DNA from: Nematopogon swammerdamellus
Lineage: Eukaryota; Arthropoda; Insecta; Lepidoptera; Adelidae
Assembly (NCBI GenBank): GCA_946902875.1
Contig: OX336344.1
Coordinates: 16,079,791-16,143,790 of the forward strand
Direction: 5' to 3'
Length of the DNA stretch: 64,000 bases
The notes below the pieces were generated by a model. It saw nothing but the letters and a program-made list of their open reading frames with translations, had not been told where the DNA came from and searched no databases. Made by a program: the position numbers and the translations under genes. This document shows, piece by piece, positions 46,760 to 58,551 of the stretch. Every line of letters starts with the position of its first letter. Within the stretch, counting starts at the first letter, position 1.

Positions 46760-46850
46760 TGAGACAACTTCTCGGAGGTTATATGGACGGGTCAAAGCAT
46801 GCGCTCTGACCCCTCTGACTCAGTCACCTGTGCCGGATTGCATAAAAAAA
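46760..46850 (+). repeat. family-2 SINE-like repeat, truncated
   Basis: CTTCTCGGAGGTTATATGGA, CTGACTCAGTCACCTGTGCC and an A-rich tail. Placed directly after the minus-strand SINE copy F. Confidence 0.6.
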
Positions 46851-47017
46851 CATATGCGCAGTAAACCTGAGCAGGGTTCTCGGTCGACAAACGAGTTTAC
46901 TATTTGCTCTTGCACTTAACACTTGAATGGTAAATTCCTTTCCACCAACTGACGTGGGAATCGTGTGTGTATAGGTTTATTTATTTTTGAGTAAAAATAA
47001 CACCACATCCTTATTAG

Positions 47018-47127
47018 TAGGCCGAAAGGAAGGCAACGAAATGGCACCTATACATCGCTCCGAATGGGCTAGCATCATAGGTGTACCAGCTAGAGTAGCC
47101 AACCAATTCTGGTTCCATAAAAATTAA
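47018..47127 (+). repeat. diverged SINE body fragment
   Basis: GGCAACGAAATGGCACCTAT.. CTAGAGTAGCCAACCAATTC and TGGTTCCATAAAAATT resemble the last third of the SINE body with its tail. Confidence 0.5.
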
Positions 47128-47529
47128 TGTGATCGTAATAACATTCTGTGGGTGGTCTATACTTCTCACTCATGTACGTTACATAAATATGTACATAGAT
47201 CCTCCCTGACCACCTAAGGCACAGATGAGATACTTGCTTAAGGGTAATAAATAAAGCATGTTATTGGTTTATCTTTGTTCCAAAATAAAAATTATTTTAT
47301 CTCCCAGCCATAAATCTCTATGGTAGCGTATCGTGGTCCATTCTTACCCGACTACGGCGAAGCCAAACGAACTGTTATAACATTTTGATAACGTATGTAT
47401 GGGTGTTGGTCTGTTCCCTCCCAGAGCCTAACTAAACTGCTTTATTTAAGTAACCAATTTCAAGACATGCGAATTGTGAATTCGTCTCGATGGTCCGGGT
47501 GATATAGGCTAGCTAGATTGGAAAAATTC

Positions 47530-47680
47530 AAAATGGCGGCCGCCGGGCGTCATATTGTCAAACTTTGAAAAAAATAATCTTCATAGAGTGGAGTATGGTT
47601 GTCTAGGGCTTGAAAAGGCAATTTCAAAAATATACCACACTTCAGGGTTTAGAGCTGAAATTTTTTGGTTTAAATTTTTT
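47530..47680 (-). repeat. dispersed repeat, relative of 34640-34825
   Basis: CGTCATATTGTCAAACTTTG and ATAGAGTGGAGTATGG are the reverse of the segment at 34740-34810. Confidence 0.5.
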
Positions 47681-47876
47681 TTAATTTATTTTTATTATAA
47701 AACTAAGGAGTTCATATAAGTCTTCTTTGTCTTCACGGTCGACTGTTGTGCTTTGAGGACCTTCACGATCTTCTGCTCCTCGATGAGGAACGCGCGCACT
47801 ATCCTCTGCTTGACGCATTCGTGGCACAGCACGGCACCTTACGCGCGCTTCACCGTCTTCTTGCGGTGGCACTTAA
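47681..47876 (-). pseudogene. RpL34: ribosomal protein eL34 (RpL34) processed pseudogene, 3' part
   Basis: The minus-strand translation is [19 protein letters not shown] and [20 protein letters not shown]. This is the C-terminal half of ribosomal protein eL34 (family pattern [33 protein letters not shown]). The tyrosine position is a TAA stop (+ strand 47839-47841), so it is not translated through. The region lacks introns and ends with a stop followed by AATAAA-like A-rich sequence. The 5' half of the gene is missing, which fits a 5'-truncated retrocopy. Confidence 0.88.
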
Positions 47877-48139
47877 AGGAATTAAATAAACAATTAAATA
47901 TTTTTCAATATGGCCCTAGTTGGCTGAAATAAAGAGATAAATAAATAAATAAATAAAATAAATAGAAAATGCTGTGTACAGCATTTCTACTGCTCTTGAT
48001 TATGCATAGTCGGGTTTTATAAAAAAAAAATACTATTCAAACACCCACTTATTGAATGTGAATGCATTGATTGCCTCCATAAAACGCATCGTCTGTGCGG
48101 CCTGCCCTGCCTGACTGGCGCCTATATTTTTTTTTTTTT

Positions 48140-48300
48140 TTTTATCGATAGCGCGACATGTGGCATCGTTACACCTACAAGTAGGTGTCTAACGATGCCC
48201 ATGGACATTCTGTGATGCACGGGGATTGCGAATGTCATGCCGGCCTGACAGGAGCCTTTTCACGCCCCTTTTGAAAAACCCCAGGCTGTACTTGGGAGGA
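48140..48300 (-). mobile_element. non-LTR 3'-end fragment
   Basis: GATAGCGCGACATGTGGCAT, GCGAATGTCATGCCGGCCTG and TTTTGAAAAACCCCAGGCTG match, reversed, 62730-62840, and match the window start. Confidence 0.7.
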
Positions 48301-48655
48301 AATAGATCTAAAGTTGAATTGCTCTTTACGCGGGATCCTCTTGGTTTGGCTTGATGTTTACCCGTTGCACATAATTACTAGATTTAAGTGTACTGCCGAC
48401 CGTGGACGAGGAACTGAGTGTGGGACAGCCACGTGCTGACGGGTCCAGCTTCCGTAGGGGTCGATCGGCCCCAAGCATTGTGCGCATTCTACGGTCACAC
48501 GTTTCGGCCTATTGCTATTTCAGTCAACTTCTCCTATAGGACAGACAGAGATAGATCGATAGCTGATGAAATTATCTATCCAGAGGTTGAAAGGTTACAG
48601 TGTTGACGAAAAAGATCTCAATAGGAGAAAAATCAATGTTTACAGGTAACTTTAA

Positions 48656-49086
48656 GACGCAGCACGGCAGCACTACTAAAATCGGTTTCTCCTGATTGAT
48701 GTTTCTCGTAAACCACTGTGAGTTTGGAAGACAGCATCAACAAATATTTAATTGTAGCCGTAATATTTGATAAAAGAAATAACACTCTCCTTGACGGGAA
48801 GGAGAATTGTATTTTTGATCTATTATGAAAATTACTTAGCATACGTGGTGACCGGCATGGACAAATGCGTTTTCCGAATTGTAGAGAGCATACTTTGCCA
48901 TTTTTTTTTTCCTATCGAGTCAAAATATAGATCCAATTTCATTGTAGGCTCCTTGTTGGGAAACAGAATACCTTGTAGAAGAAAGCCACATATTTTTTCT
49001 AACATCAACATCATACATGCATCATACTCACACCTTGTTTACGAGAAACGTCTATCGAGAGAAACCGATTTTTTTGTAGCGCCGAG
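48656..49086. mobile_element. possible element with inverted ends
   Basis: The left part AAAATCGGTTTCTCCTGATT..GTTTCTCGTAAAC is complementary to GTTTACGAGAAACG..GAGAGAAACCGATTTT at about 49037-49072. The inverted ends are about 55 bp and imperfect. No coding region between them is recognised. Confidence 0.55.
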
Positions 49087-49787
49087 CCTTAATGCGGTCG
49101 GATTAGCGGATACAGTACCATGTACAGCTGCTGTACATGTTCATATGCCACTTACCGTTCAACTGGGCAGGTGACATCAGTTTGCAACAAAGAAATAAAA
49201 CAAATAGACATGCTAACGACATAATGATATACTTTTTGACGTCTTTTAGTTCTACGCTTACTATTTCAAAGCATATATTGTAACAAAATGGTATGCAAGA
49301 GTGAAAGCAGACTCGACTACATACCTCGGAGTAGTCTTATTTGCAATACGGTTTCCAGTGTCTATCGAAGGGTACCTTTTGTCCAATATGAAAGTTCTTC
49401 TGCGAGTTCTCGTAAATAACCTTTCCAAGGCGTACTTTGAATGTGAATGGTAAATGGGTGTATATTAAAAAAAAATACGATCACAATTTCATGAAATTTT
49501 AGAATTTGTGAATTTAGCTACTGATGGATCGATGAGATAATTTGATCTAAGTATATAAAACTTCCTTTATCATAATGTTTCTTTCTTGGTTGCAACGTGG
49601 AATGAGCGTGGTTAGAGTTTTGGCTGTTTCAGTCTACTTTAATAGATAATATTTAGTATACTGAACTTATTATATTTTTATTTCGTTTATTTCATCTTCA
49701 TTAGGTACTTATGTATTTTCCGGCGGCTAGTTCATCTGTTGTGGGGCGTACTACAAGTTCCACTTCTAGTACCTATTATTATTATTA

Positions 49788-50106
49788 TTTTTTTATTGAT
49801 GCTGACACGGTTGGCTTCATCACCTACAACATCCGTGATGTCAGCCCATAACACCGGATGAACTTGGTGCCACGTCAGTGATTCCCTTCGATCGTGCCGG
49901 CTACACTGAACTGGACGGAAAACACAAACTATTTACATAGCCGTTTCGACCGACCTTTCATTCAGTGCGGTGGTACCAACCCGGGCGAGTTGAACCCTAC
50001 CACCTAGTAATATAAGAAGGGAGTCATATCCCTTAGTCGCCTTTTACGACATACACGGGGAGAGATGCAGTGGGGCTATTCTTTTAAAGTACCGGCCCCA
50101 CACGGT
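49788..50106 (-). repeat. SINE copy G (minus), long form
   Basis: Reverse of the B/C type: TTTTTATTGATGCTGACACG at the tail side and TAAAGTACCGGCCCCACAC at the 5' side. Complete for this subtype. Confidence 0.75.
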
Positions 50107-50534
50107 ACAAAACCTAAATAATAGTTTTCCGAAACGAGAACTATGTCTGCTTGTCCGTCGTATTTACCAAATTGGAAAGTAGAGTTTAGGGTAATGCACT
50201 GGACCTTTCAAAGCTCGTATACCTAACTTTACGCTCGACAATGCGGACAAAACCTTTCAAACGGAGTAGTATCCATCGAAGTAGCCATCGTAAGATTCAC
50301 AGAGCTGGCGGACCTTTCCTCTCGGAGGTGGAACCTTTCAAATACCATGTAGATTCCAATCGCTCGACATCGAAAGTGTTTTATTGGCCGACCTAGAGCG
50401 GCCGACATGCTATGGTGCTCTATTGAGGCAAGATAAAGACAGACAACCTTAAATAAAATAGTCCGGTAAAAAGTGCTGGTTATGCGCGAGCGGGTAGGGT
50501 TGTCGAACGATCTATCATCAGTATGTATCATGGA

Positions 50535-51172
50535 TAGGGCTGCCACCTTTAAAAAATGGCAAACCCGGAGTATTAAGAATTTTTTTTTTTTTTAAATCGT
50601 AAATTTTCCGAGATATAATAACGATAAAAATTAGGTATACTAGGACCAGCTTGATTTTTAAAATCATATTTTTTATTTGTTTGTGATTTTTTTCAACTTT
50701 TCTTGCTCTGGTTTCTTCAAATACTTTAAAAATTATTGACAGGTCATATTATAATTTAATCTTTACAATTAACTCCGACTTCACCATGTCGACTGATAAG
50801 CAGGTTTCTCTCGTCTGCCCATAAATTTTTCAATAAGCAAAAAAACGCATTCCACAAATTCATTGATAATCGGTATTGAAAAAAAAAATCCCAATTATTT
50901 TCGATAATTCTGTGAAATTTGCTACTTTTAATAATTGAACCGGATGCACCGTGCGCGCGCCGCGCACGCGCACGTTGCATCCGATTCGTCCGATGTCCAC
51001 CCACTCCGCTCCGATCATCCAGTGATTCAGTCAGTCTAACCGAATTCACCGGTCGGCTGGACGCACCGCCCGCCCGGTCTGACCCGGAGATATACGATGC
51101 TAACCCGTAGCCCGGATGTACACCATTCAAACCCGTAGACTCCGGGTCAAACCCGGAGGGGTGGCAGGCCTA
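50535..51172. mobile_element. non-autonomous hAT element, 638 bp, with perfect 8-bp duplication
   Basis: The ends TAGGGCTGCCACC and GGTGGCAGGCCTA are inverted repeats. ATCATGGA occurs immediately on both sides (50527-50534 and 51173-51180). Inside, CCCGGAG/CTCCGGG motifs recur near both ends. No transposase frame. Terminus type and 8-bp duplication support hAT. Confidence 0.88.
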
Positions 51173-51244
51173 ATCATGGAGGATGATGCGGCGCCCCGCG
51201 GCGTACGCGTCATTGCTCGATTATCTCTTCCCTTCCCCCGGTCC

Positions 51245-51487
51245 CTTCCCTCCTAATCTTACTTGGTGGCAGGGTTTCACCCGTCCGGGTTGATACCACC
51301 GCACTGAATGAAACGTCGGTCGAAACGGCTATGTAAATAGTTTGTGTTTTCCGACCAGTTCAGTGTAGCCGGCACGATCAAAGAGGGAAGCACTGACATG
51401 GCACCTAGTTCACCCAGTGTTATGGGCTGACATCACGGACGTTGTAGGTGATGTAGTCAACCGTGTCAGATTCCATAAAAAAAAAAT
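51245..51487 (+). repeat. SINE copy H
   Basis: Body-only copy starting CCTCCTAATCTTACTTGGTG and ending AGATTCCATAAAAAAAA. Nearly identical in its endpoints to copy D at 4890-5134. Confidence 0.75.
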
Positions 51488-51799
51488 CTCTATATCCATT
51501 AGCTTGATACTATGTTAGTATTTTGGGAACCTATTATCCAAGAACATCAATTATCTTTTAATATTTAACAAAACCTGCGTCTTGGTTCACTTTGCGTTGA
51601 ATTCAATCTAAAGAAGATAATTTTGTATTGTTTTTCGTCTTTGACTCCTAAACATGTTCCGACGATGATCAGAGAAACATTATAATCAACATTTCCTCCA
51701 ATTTTGTTGTTGTTGTCCCCTTTTGTAAAATCTACTATATGTGCTTCTATATATAAAATAATGTACAATACTATGACCACATCAATTTTTTTGTCTCAT

Positions 51800-51945
51800 C
51801 TTGTGTTCTCCTCTAGTCCAGTATAGCCAGCAATCCAAAGGGAAATCTCCGATATGGCACTTACCTTCTCGAAGGTGATATTGGCTGGTCGGAGCATGTG
51901 CTTTGACATGCCCTCTGACTTAGCCACCTATACCGGATTAAACAA
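51800..51945 (+). repeat. family-2 SINE-like repeat
   Basis: TGTTCTCCTCTAGTCCAGTA to CACCTATACCGGATTA, matching 18060-18233 over its full length. Confidence 0.7.
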
Positions 51946-51999
51946 ATCTTCATCGCCAACCCTATTCAGAAATCGGACTTTCTATTATTAACCCGCGCG

Positions 52000-52160
52000 C
52001 GGTCAGCTGCCGGGCGTAGGCGCCGGCGCCGCCGGCTCCGGATCTACAGCCGCTCGGAGATAGAGCCTCCGCTGAACATTCCATCGGGCACGCGAGCGCG
52101 ACGCGCACGCCGAGACGGTCTACCGCGCGCGCGCAACGGGGCGCGAACGGCGCATTAGAT
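52000..52160. other. CpG-rich island of unknown role
   Basis: A sharp GC- and CpG-rich block (GCGCGCGGTCAGCTGCCGGG.. and ACCGCGCGCGCGCAACGGGG) in AT-rich intron. No ATG-initiated frame of note. Could be a promoter or leader, or an inserted fragment. Confidence 0.35.
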
Positions 52161-52794
52161 TTTTTAAAAGCCTACGGTTTGGCGGGGCTCTTTTTTTTAT
52201 TTTATTGAGTACGTACCGACGCGCAAATAACATATTCGATTTTTAAAAGCTTAAGCGGCGCGAAATTTTTATTTCTTCTATCAAAGTGAACCATCTGCGA
52301 AATAACGAAGCTCTTATCGTGCGATTGTTTTGTGATCGGTCTTGTGTAGAGGAATATAGTTTCGTAAAATTTCGATTGTGTGTTAGTTTAATTAAACGAG
52401 GTTTTAGCTATTTGCTTGCTGGAAAAACGTTTGAGTGTTTAAAAATTTACACGTACGTACATATTCATCTGGGGGTTCAAAGTTATATACGAGTATCTGA
52501 ATTCCGTGTACAAATTTATTAACTGCATAATTTTTTTTTCTGGTATACATTTTTTTTTAAATTTTTTTTTGTTTTCATAAATGTGGCCACCGCAATACGT
52601 ACGGCTTTGTACGTACGTAGGTACGTAGAGCTATATATGTACAAAGCCCAAAAATAATAATTATTTCATAAATATGAAAATAATATGTGATACACTGATC
52701 AGTCAGATTTTTATCAGGATTGACTGCAACCACAGCTATAACATGCTATATAATACGAAATCACAAAAGCAACAAATGCGTAGGTACTGCATCC

Positions 52795-53015
52795 TTACCT
52801 ATAATAAAATCCAACGTCTGCTTTCTGTCTGAGTGTCTGAGTGTCTGTCTGTCCGCATATAACTCGAGAACCACTGAACCGATTTTAATAAAACAAAATT
52901 CTACGGATTGGTTGATTCTTCCCATCAACTATAGGCTACTTACTATCACGCTAAATGGCTTATGAGGTTAGCAGTGAAGTGAAATATGAGAGCGGGCGGA
53001 GCCGCGGGCACAGCT
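52795..53015 (+). repeat. dispersed repeat with GGCGGAGCCGCGGGCACAGC end
   Basis: CCAACGTCTGCTTTCTGTCT.. CTCGAGAACCACTGAACCG.. GCGGAGCCGCGGGCACAGCT. This arrangement is common in lepidopteran introns. Class not assigned. Confidence 0.55.
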
Positions 53016-54734
53016 TGTTATAGTATAAAACGCGATCTCTACACCACCGCCGACAATGACCGGTTCGGAATGCGCCGCGGAATGTGTATCTGTGCTGCTG
53101 CAATAGATCATGATTGACGGCCGATATCTATGCTCTGACAAGCGAACCGTGAACGTGGACAGTTAAACAACTTTTTTTTTGTTGGTCTATATTTGAACTG
53201 GAATTTAACCGATTTGCGACTGTCAGCCTCAGTGTCTTTTGAAAAGTTAAACATAGTGTGGCATTTTATTCGCCGGCCATCTCAAAAAGATTGCAGGTTT
53301 CTAAGGATTCTAGTGAAGAGTGCCGCGAGTGATTGATTTATGTATTGGAGAAAAAAAAAATCCACAGCTTTCGCTAATTAAAACTATAATTGCGGGAAAT
53401 GAAAAAAAAATCACCTGTGAATGAAACAGGAGACAGGATATATTTCTCTTCTCATTTCGACACCTGATGTCTGTCTTTCGTCTTATTAAATGGGAAACTA
53501 ATGCTACTAATTTGATCCGATAATAAATTATATAGACTATTTAATTATTAGGAATTTGCTTAATTATTCAAATTTTAACAGGTCTATTTTTAACAATATT
53601 TTCCACAGCTAACATTGAAAATAGCTTTTTATACAATCTCGTGTCTTCTAATGATTTGAATATTCAAGATTTGATGATTCACGAGAATTTTTTTCGTATG
53701 TAAGTAGCTCTTTTCTATATAGCTCGTTCTTTCTCTCTTCACTCCCACGCTCGCTCTTTCGCTTTCACGCTTCTGTTTCACCTTTCATCAGTGACTGCCC
53801 TAGGAATAGAGCTCCTGTTAGATAGAGGTTCAGTTGTTCACGTTCGCATTTCACCGGTCAGACTATAGGTGCGGGCTAACCGTTGTGGTATCGTCGTGAT
53901 CTCGCATCAAAAAAGCTTCACTCACGAGGCGAGGGGAGAGTAATGATCACAGTCACTATGGGAGTTATCAGAGTTAAACGTAAGTAATAATTTATCCGTG
54001 TGTTGTTTCTACTCATCAATGTCAATACCCCAAACTTCATTGCAATAATTACGAGATGTAGACTTAATTCCTCCTTAATTAGAGCTTCCAAACGGTTCAA
54101 CAATCATTGCAGCATTGCAATATTGACTTCTTTAATGACAGCTTTCGTACGCGTGAATTTTTTTCTAAACCTGAAGTTATTATTTTTCGTTAAAATTTCT
54201 TTGTCTCATGATTTGGTTGTATTTATAAGTTTCTTTTTTGCTTTCATTGTGTCATTTTTTTTTTTATGTTTTATGGTTTTGTTTTTCTATTTTGTTTCTA
54301 CATTTATTCTAGTTCTGTTTCCGTGTATTCATTTTCATATGTTACAGATTTTCTATTAGGTACCTACGTCTTAGTTTATTAGTGTAATGGTAACCTGTAA
54401 TTGGTTGAAGTTTTACTTTATATTATTCTTGTTTCTTACGTATGCAATTTATTAACGGTTGGTTTCCCTAAATAAATACAATAAAATAAATAGATAGTGT
54501 ACTGCGACGATAGACCTTTTGGAATTCCCCCGTGGCGAGAAAGTTTTAACGGCTGACGAAGAATTGAATGGGATAGAGTTGTCATTGCCACGCAATTTAC
54601 TTTGTCTATTGGCCCGAAGGCTCGTACGTAACACGCGATCTTGATAATGATAGGTTAGGAAGGTGCGATAGAAATTGCTTATTGAACCTGACGCTTTTGG
54701 CTATATCACCTAATACACCCGCGATATCCGCTCA

Positions 54735-55090
54735 GAATAGGCCCACTGCATCTCTCCCCGTGCACGTCGTCAAAGGCGGCCAACAAGATGCCGCGCTAAA
54801 GGGCGACTGTATAACCACCTCTCACCTTGTTACGATCCTTCCACAGTCGTGTAGTAGGTAACTTTACTTGCTGTATCTGGACCTAATATTTTTTGAACAT
54901 TTTGTTTGCTGTTGTGCTGTAATTTACACGAGTTCATGCAGCACAGCACCGATTACTCTGCTTACCCCATTGTCGGGGATACAGCGTGATGGTATGTATG
55001 TATGTCAGCGCATCACACCTTTTTCCTACCGGAATTAGGTTCCATGTCAGCGCTTCACTTTTGGTCGTACCGGCTACACTAAGACGAAGA
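54735..55090. repeat. mosaic of SINE and family-3 fragments
   Basis: GCCCACTGCATCTCTCCCCG (+, SINE 5' part) is followed by reversed family-3 sequence (about 54790-55000, e.g. TTACCCCATTGTCGGGGATA). A diverged reversed SINE body fragment (about 55003-55090, TTCCATGTCAGCGCTTCACT) follows. Confidence 0.5.
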
Positions 55091-55277
55091 CATATAATTT
55101 GTTATTTGGTCTTTATGCAGACACATTTGTAATAACTTCACCAGCTAAACCAGTGGACGCCCCTCCTGTGCTGTTGAATTCTTCGACACAGTAGCCATTC
55201 GCATGTGAGTGGTGGGAAATAGTAAATGCATTCGATTCGCAAATTGCAACCAGTGCATGACTGAATCGGATATGTAT

Positions 55278-57180
55278 AACTTCCGATCATTTGCAATGAC
55301 GCGGTTTTTTTATCGGAAACTCTTGCGGAATTTTAGGAATGCTCCAGACACCGATGATAATTGGCAAGCAAAGTGTTCCGTAAAAACTGGACATTAAACT
55401 TCCGATCATTTGCTATGACGCGGTTTTTTTATTGGAAACTCTTGCGGAATTTTAGGAATGCTCCAGACACCGATGATAATTGGCAAGCAAAGTGTTCCGT
55501 AAAAACTGGACATTAAACTTCCGATCATTTGCTATGACGCGGTTTTTTTATCGGAAACTCTTGCGGAATTTTAGGAATGCTCCAGACACCGATGATAATT
55601 GGCAAGCAAAGTGTTCCGTAAAAACTGGACATTAAACTTCCGATCATTTGCTATGACGCGGTTTTTTTATTGGAAACTCTTGCGGAATTTTAGGAATGCT
55701 CCAGACACCGATGATAATTGGCAAGCAAAGTGTTCCGTAAAAACTGGACATTAAACTTCCGATCATTTGCTATGACGCGGTTTTTTTATCGGAAACTCTT
55801 GCGGAATTTTAGGAATGCTCCAGACACCGATGATAATTGGCAAGCAAAGTGTTCCGTAAAAACTGGACATTAAACTTCCGATCATTTGCTATGACGCGGT
55901 TTTTTTATTGGAAACTCTTGCGGAATTTTAGGAATGCTCCAGACACCGATGATAATTGGCAAGCAAAGTGTTCCGTAAAAACTGGACATTAAACTTCCGA
56001 TCATTTGCTATGACGCGGTTTTTTTATCGGAAACTCTTGCGGAATTTTAGGAATGCTCCAGACACCGATGATAATTGGCAAGCAAAGTGTTCCGTAAAAA
56101 CTGGACATTAAACTTCCGATCATTTGCTATGACGCGGTTTTTTTATCGGAAACTCTTGCGGAATTTTAGGAATGCTCCAGACACCGATGATAATTGGCAA
56201 GCAAAGTGTTCCGTAAAAACTGGACATTAAACTTCCGATCATTTGCTATGACGCGGTTTTTTTATTGGAAACTCTTGCGGAATTTTAGGAATGCTCCAGA
56301 CACCGATGATAATTGGCAAGCAAAGTGTTCCGTAAAAACTGGACATTAAACTTCCGATCATTTGCTATGACGCGGTTTTTTTATCGGAAACTCTTGCGGA
56401 ATTTTAGGAATGCTCCAGACACCGATGATAATTGGCAAGCAAAGTGTTCCGTAAAAACTGGACATTAAACTTCCGATCATTTGCTATGACGCGGTTTTTT
56501 TATCGGAAACTCTTGCGGAATTTTAGGAATGCTCCAGACACCGATGATAATTGGCAAGCAAAGTGTTCCGTAAAAACTGGACATTAAACTTCCGATCATT
56601 TGCTATGACGCGGTTTTTTTATTGGAAACTCTTGCGGAATTTTAGGAATGCTCCAGAAACCGATGATAATTGGCAAGCAAAGTGTTCCGTAAAAACTGGA
56701 CATTAAACTTCCGATCATTTGCTATGACGCGGTTTTTTTATTGGAAACTCTTGCAGAATTTTAGGAATGCTCCAGAAACCGATGATAATTGGCAAGCAAA
56801 GTGTTCCGTAAAAACTGGACATTAAACTTCCGATCATTTGCTATGACGCGGTTTTTTTATTGGAAACTCTTGCGGAATTTTAGGAATGCTCCAGACACCG
56901 ATGATAATTGGCAAGCAAAGTGTTCCGTAAAAACTGGACATTAAACTTCCGATCATTTGCTATGACGCGGTTTTTTTATTGGAAACTCTTGCGGAATTTT
57001 AGGAATGCTCCAGAAACCGATGATAATTGGCAAGCAAAGTGTTCCGTAAAAACTGGACATTAAACTTCCGATCATTTGCTATGACGCGGTTTTTTTATTG
57101 GAAACTCTTGCGGAATTTTAGGAATGCTCCAGAAACCGATGATAATTGGCAAGCAAAGTGTTCCGTAAAAACTGGACATT
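55278..57180 (+). repeat. 119-bp tandem array, 16 copies
   Basis: TTCCGATCATTTGC recurs at exact 119-bp spacing from 55281 to 57066. The unit contains TATGACGCGGTTTTTTTAT, GGAAACTCTTGCGGAATTTT and GTTCCGTAAAAACTGGACAT. Copies are almost identical. They vary mainly at one site (TATCGG or TATTGG) and at AGACACC versus AGAAACC, the latter only in the last five copies. The first unit differs most and has different upstream sequence, so it may be the founder. Confidence 0.95.
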
Positions 57181-57574
57181 ATAATTTCTTAAATTACGTT
57201 ACTTAACTTACGCTTCAAAAAACTAGCGAAAAGAGGAAGAAAATGACAAATTCACTCCTGCTAATATCATCCCATCGAAATGGCACGTTTGACCCCATCT
57301 CCAGTGCGTGGGTTAAAGAATCATACGGATTAACATTTGCATACAAAATATATGTTGCATCTATAGCGGTATAGTTGTCGTAAAAATGCAGATATTTGCC
57401 TATTTGCACTTTATGGGCGTGTCGGTCGACATTAACGGTGATTGTGTGAGCTTTTGACCTCGAATGCAAAATTTGATTTCAAATTCGCATTTTGACTGAG
57501 AAACTGGCAGTTTGAGCATTTTGAATAATTTTTTCAACATATTTACGAGTGTTATTTATTGCGGTGAAGTGAAA

Positions 57575-57695
57575 GAAAAAACTGTCTGTCTGTCTGTCCT
57601 ACTGCTGTATCTTTGGAACCGTAATAGTTGATCGTACGTAACCGTAGGTACTGGTGGAAATTTTCACAGAATATGTGTTAATATAGCGGATAAAA
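57575..57695 (+). repeat. dispersed repeat, left half, interrupted by a transposon
   Basis: CTGTCTGTCTGTCCTACTGC and GGAAATTTTCACAGAATATG match 20105-20200 and 33630-33740. The right half resumes at 57994. Confidence 0.6.
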
Positions 57696-57993
57696 CACAG
57701 AGCATCAAATGCGCGCGCCCGCCCCTCCTAGAGGCGCCCTGAGCGCGATTTCTCTACAACGGCGTTGAAACGGCGGCGTGGCCTATGACTTACATATGTG
57801 TGTTGTGCGTGTGCATTTGTTTTGTGCGTGTGCCTAACTTGCTCCTCTTTTTGTGTAGTGTTGATACTAGCACACACACACACACACACATACGAAGCGC
57901 TAGCAGCACTGCGTGTAGTTTTTGGGTTTCAAATATCATCGCTTAGGGCGCCTCTAGTAGGGGGCGCGCGCGGTAGGTATTTGATGCTCTGTG
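57696..57993. mobile_element. 298-bp hAT-like MITE nested in another repeat
   Basis: The ends CACAGAGCATCAAAT and ATTTGATGCTCTGTG are inverted, and the inverted repeat continues with GCGCGCGCCC.. and AGAGGCGCCCT for about 50 bp with one small gap. GGATAAAA (57688-57695 and 57994-58001) is duplicated on both sides. A CA microsatellite (about 57870-57890) lies inside. Confidence 0.85.
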
Positions 57994-58551
57994 GGATAAA
58001 ACAACAAAATATAATAACAAATGAAGGGAGCGTACCGAGCGTACACAATGAACGTGTTTTTTTATCATGTTTTTTTTTCGGGCGAAGTTAATCAAATTGT
58101 GTTTTAAAAAAAACTTCCGATTGATGCAGTTTTACATTTATATTTAAACTGAATGTCACGTGAGTAATGTTGATGGTAGTTCTCTCTGAAAGCGCGAAAT
58201 TTTACCTTGTGTCCAATTCGTAAATTTAAATGAATGTAAAATTTAATTTAAATCTAAAAAATCTTATTTGCCATTTAATCAAACGAATGAGCCATAACTG
58301 TCGGTACCGACCGACGAACTTGGCCTAATGTTTCGTTCGAGTGTTAAATAAAGATCGATGATGCTACCGTTGGCCTAAGGCCATTCCTGCGGTGAGTGTC
58401 TGGTAAAACTGGTACATGCGAAGAAATCAACATCTACAACCAGCATCGACATGTCGAGGAGGTGAAAAAAAGTTTACAAAAACTAAATTATAAATATGCG
58501 TCTGTCTGTTTCTGCCATTATTGTATCCATCAGACGGAAGTGTATTTTATC

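Noticed and set aside
48767..49174. 135-residue + strand frame
   Set aside because: Lies inside a repeat-bounded AT-rich stretch. No recognisable domain, and its composition is that of translated intron.
55278..57180. Coding tandem repeat
   Set aside because: The 119-bp unit is not a multiple of three and each unit has stops in all frames. The 62-residue frame over the first unit is chance.
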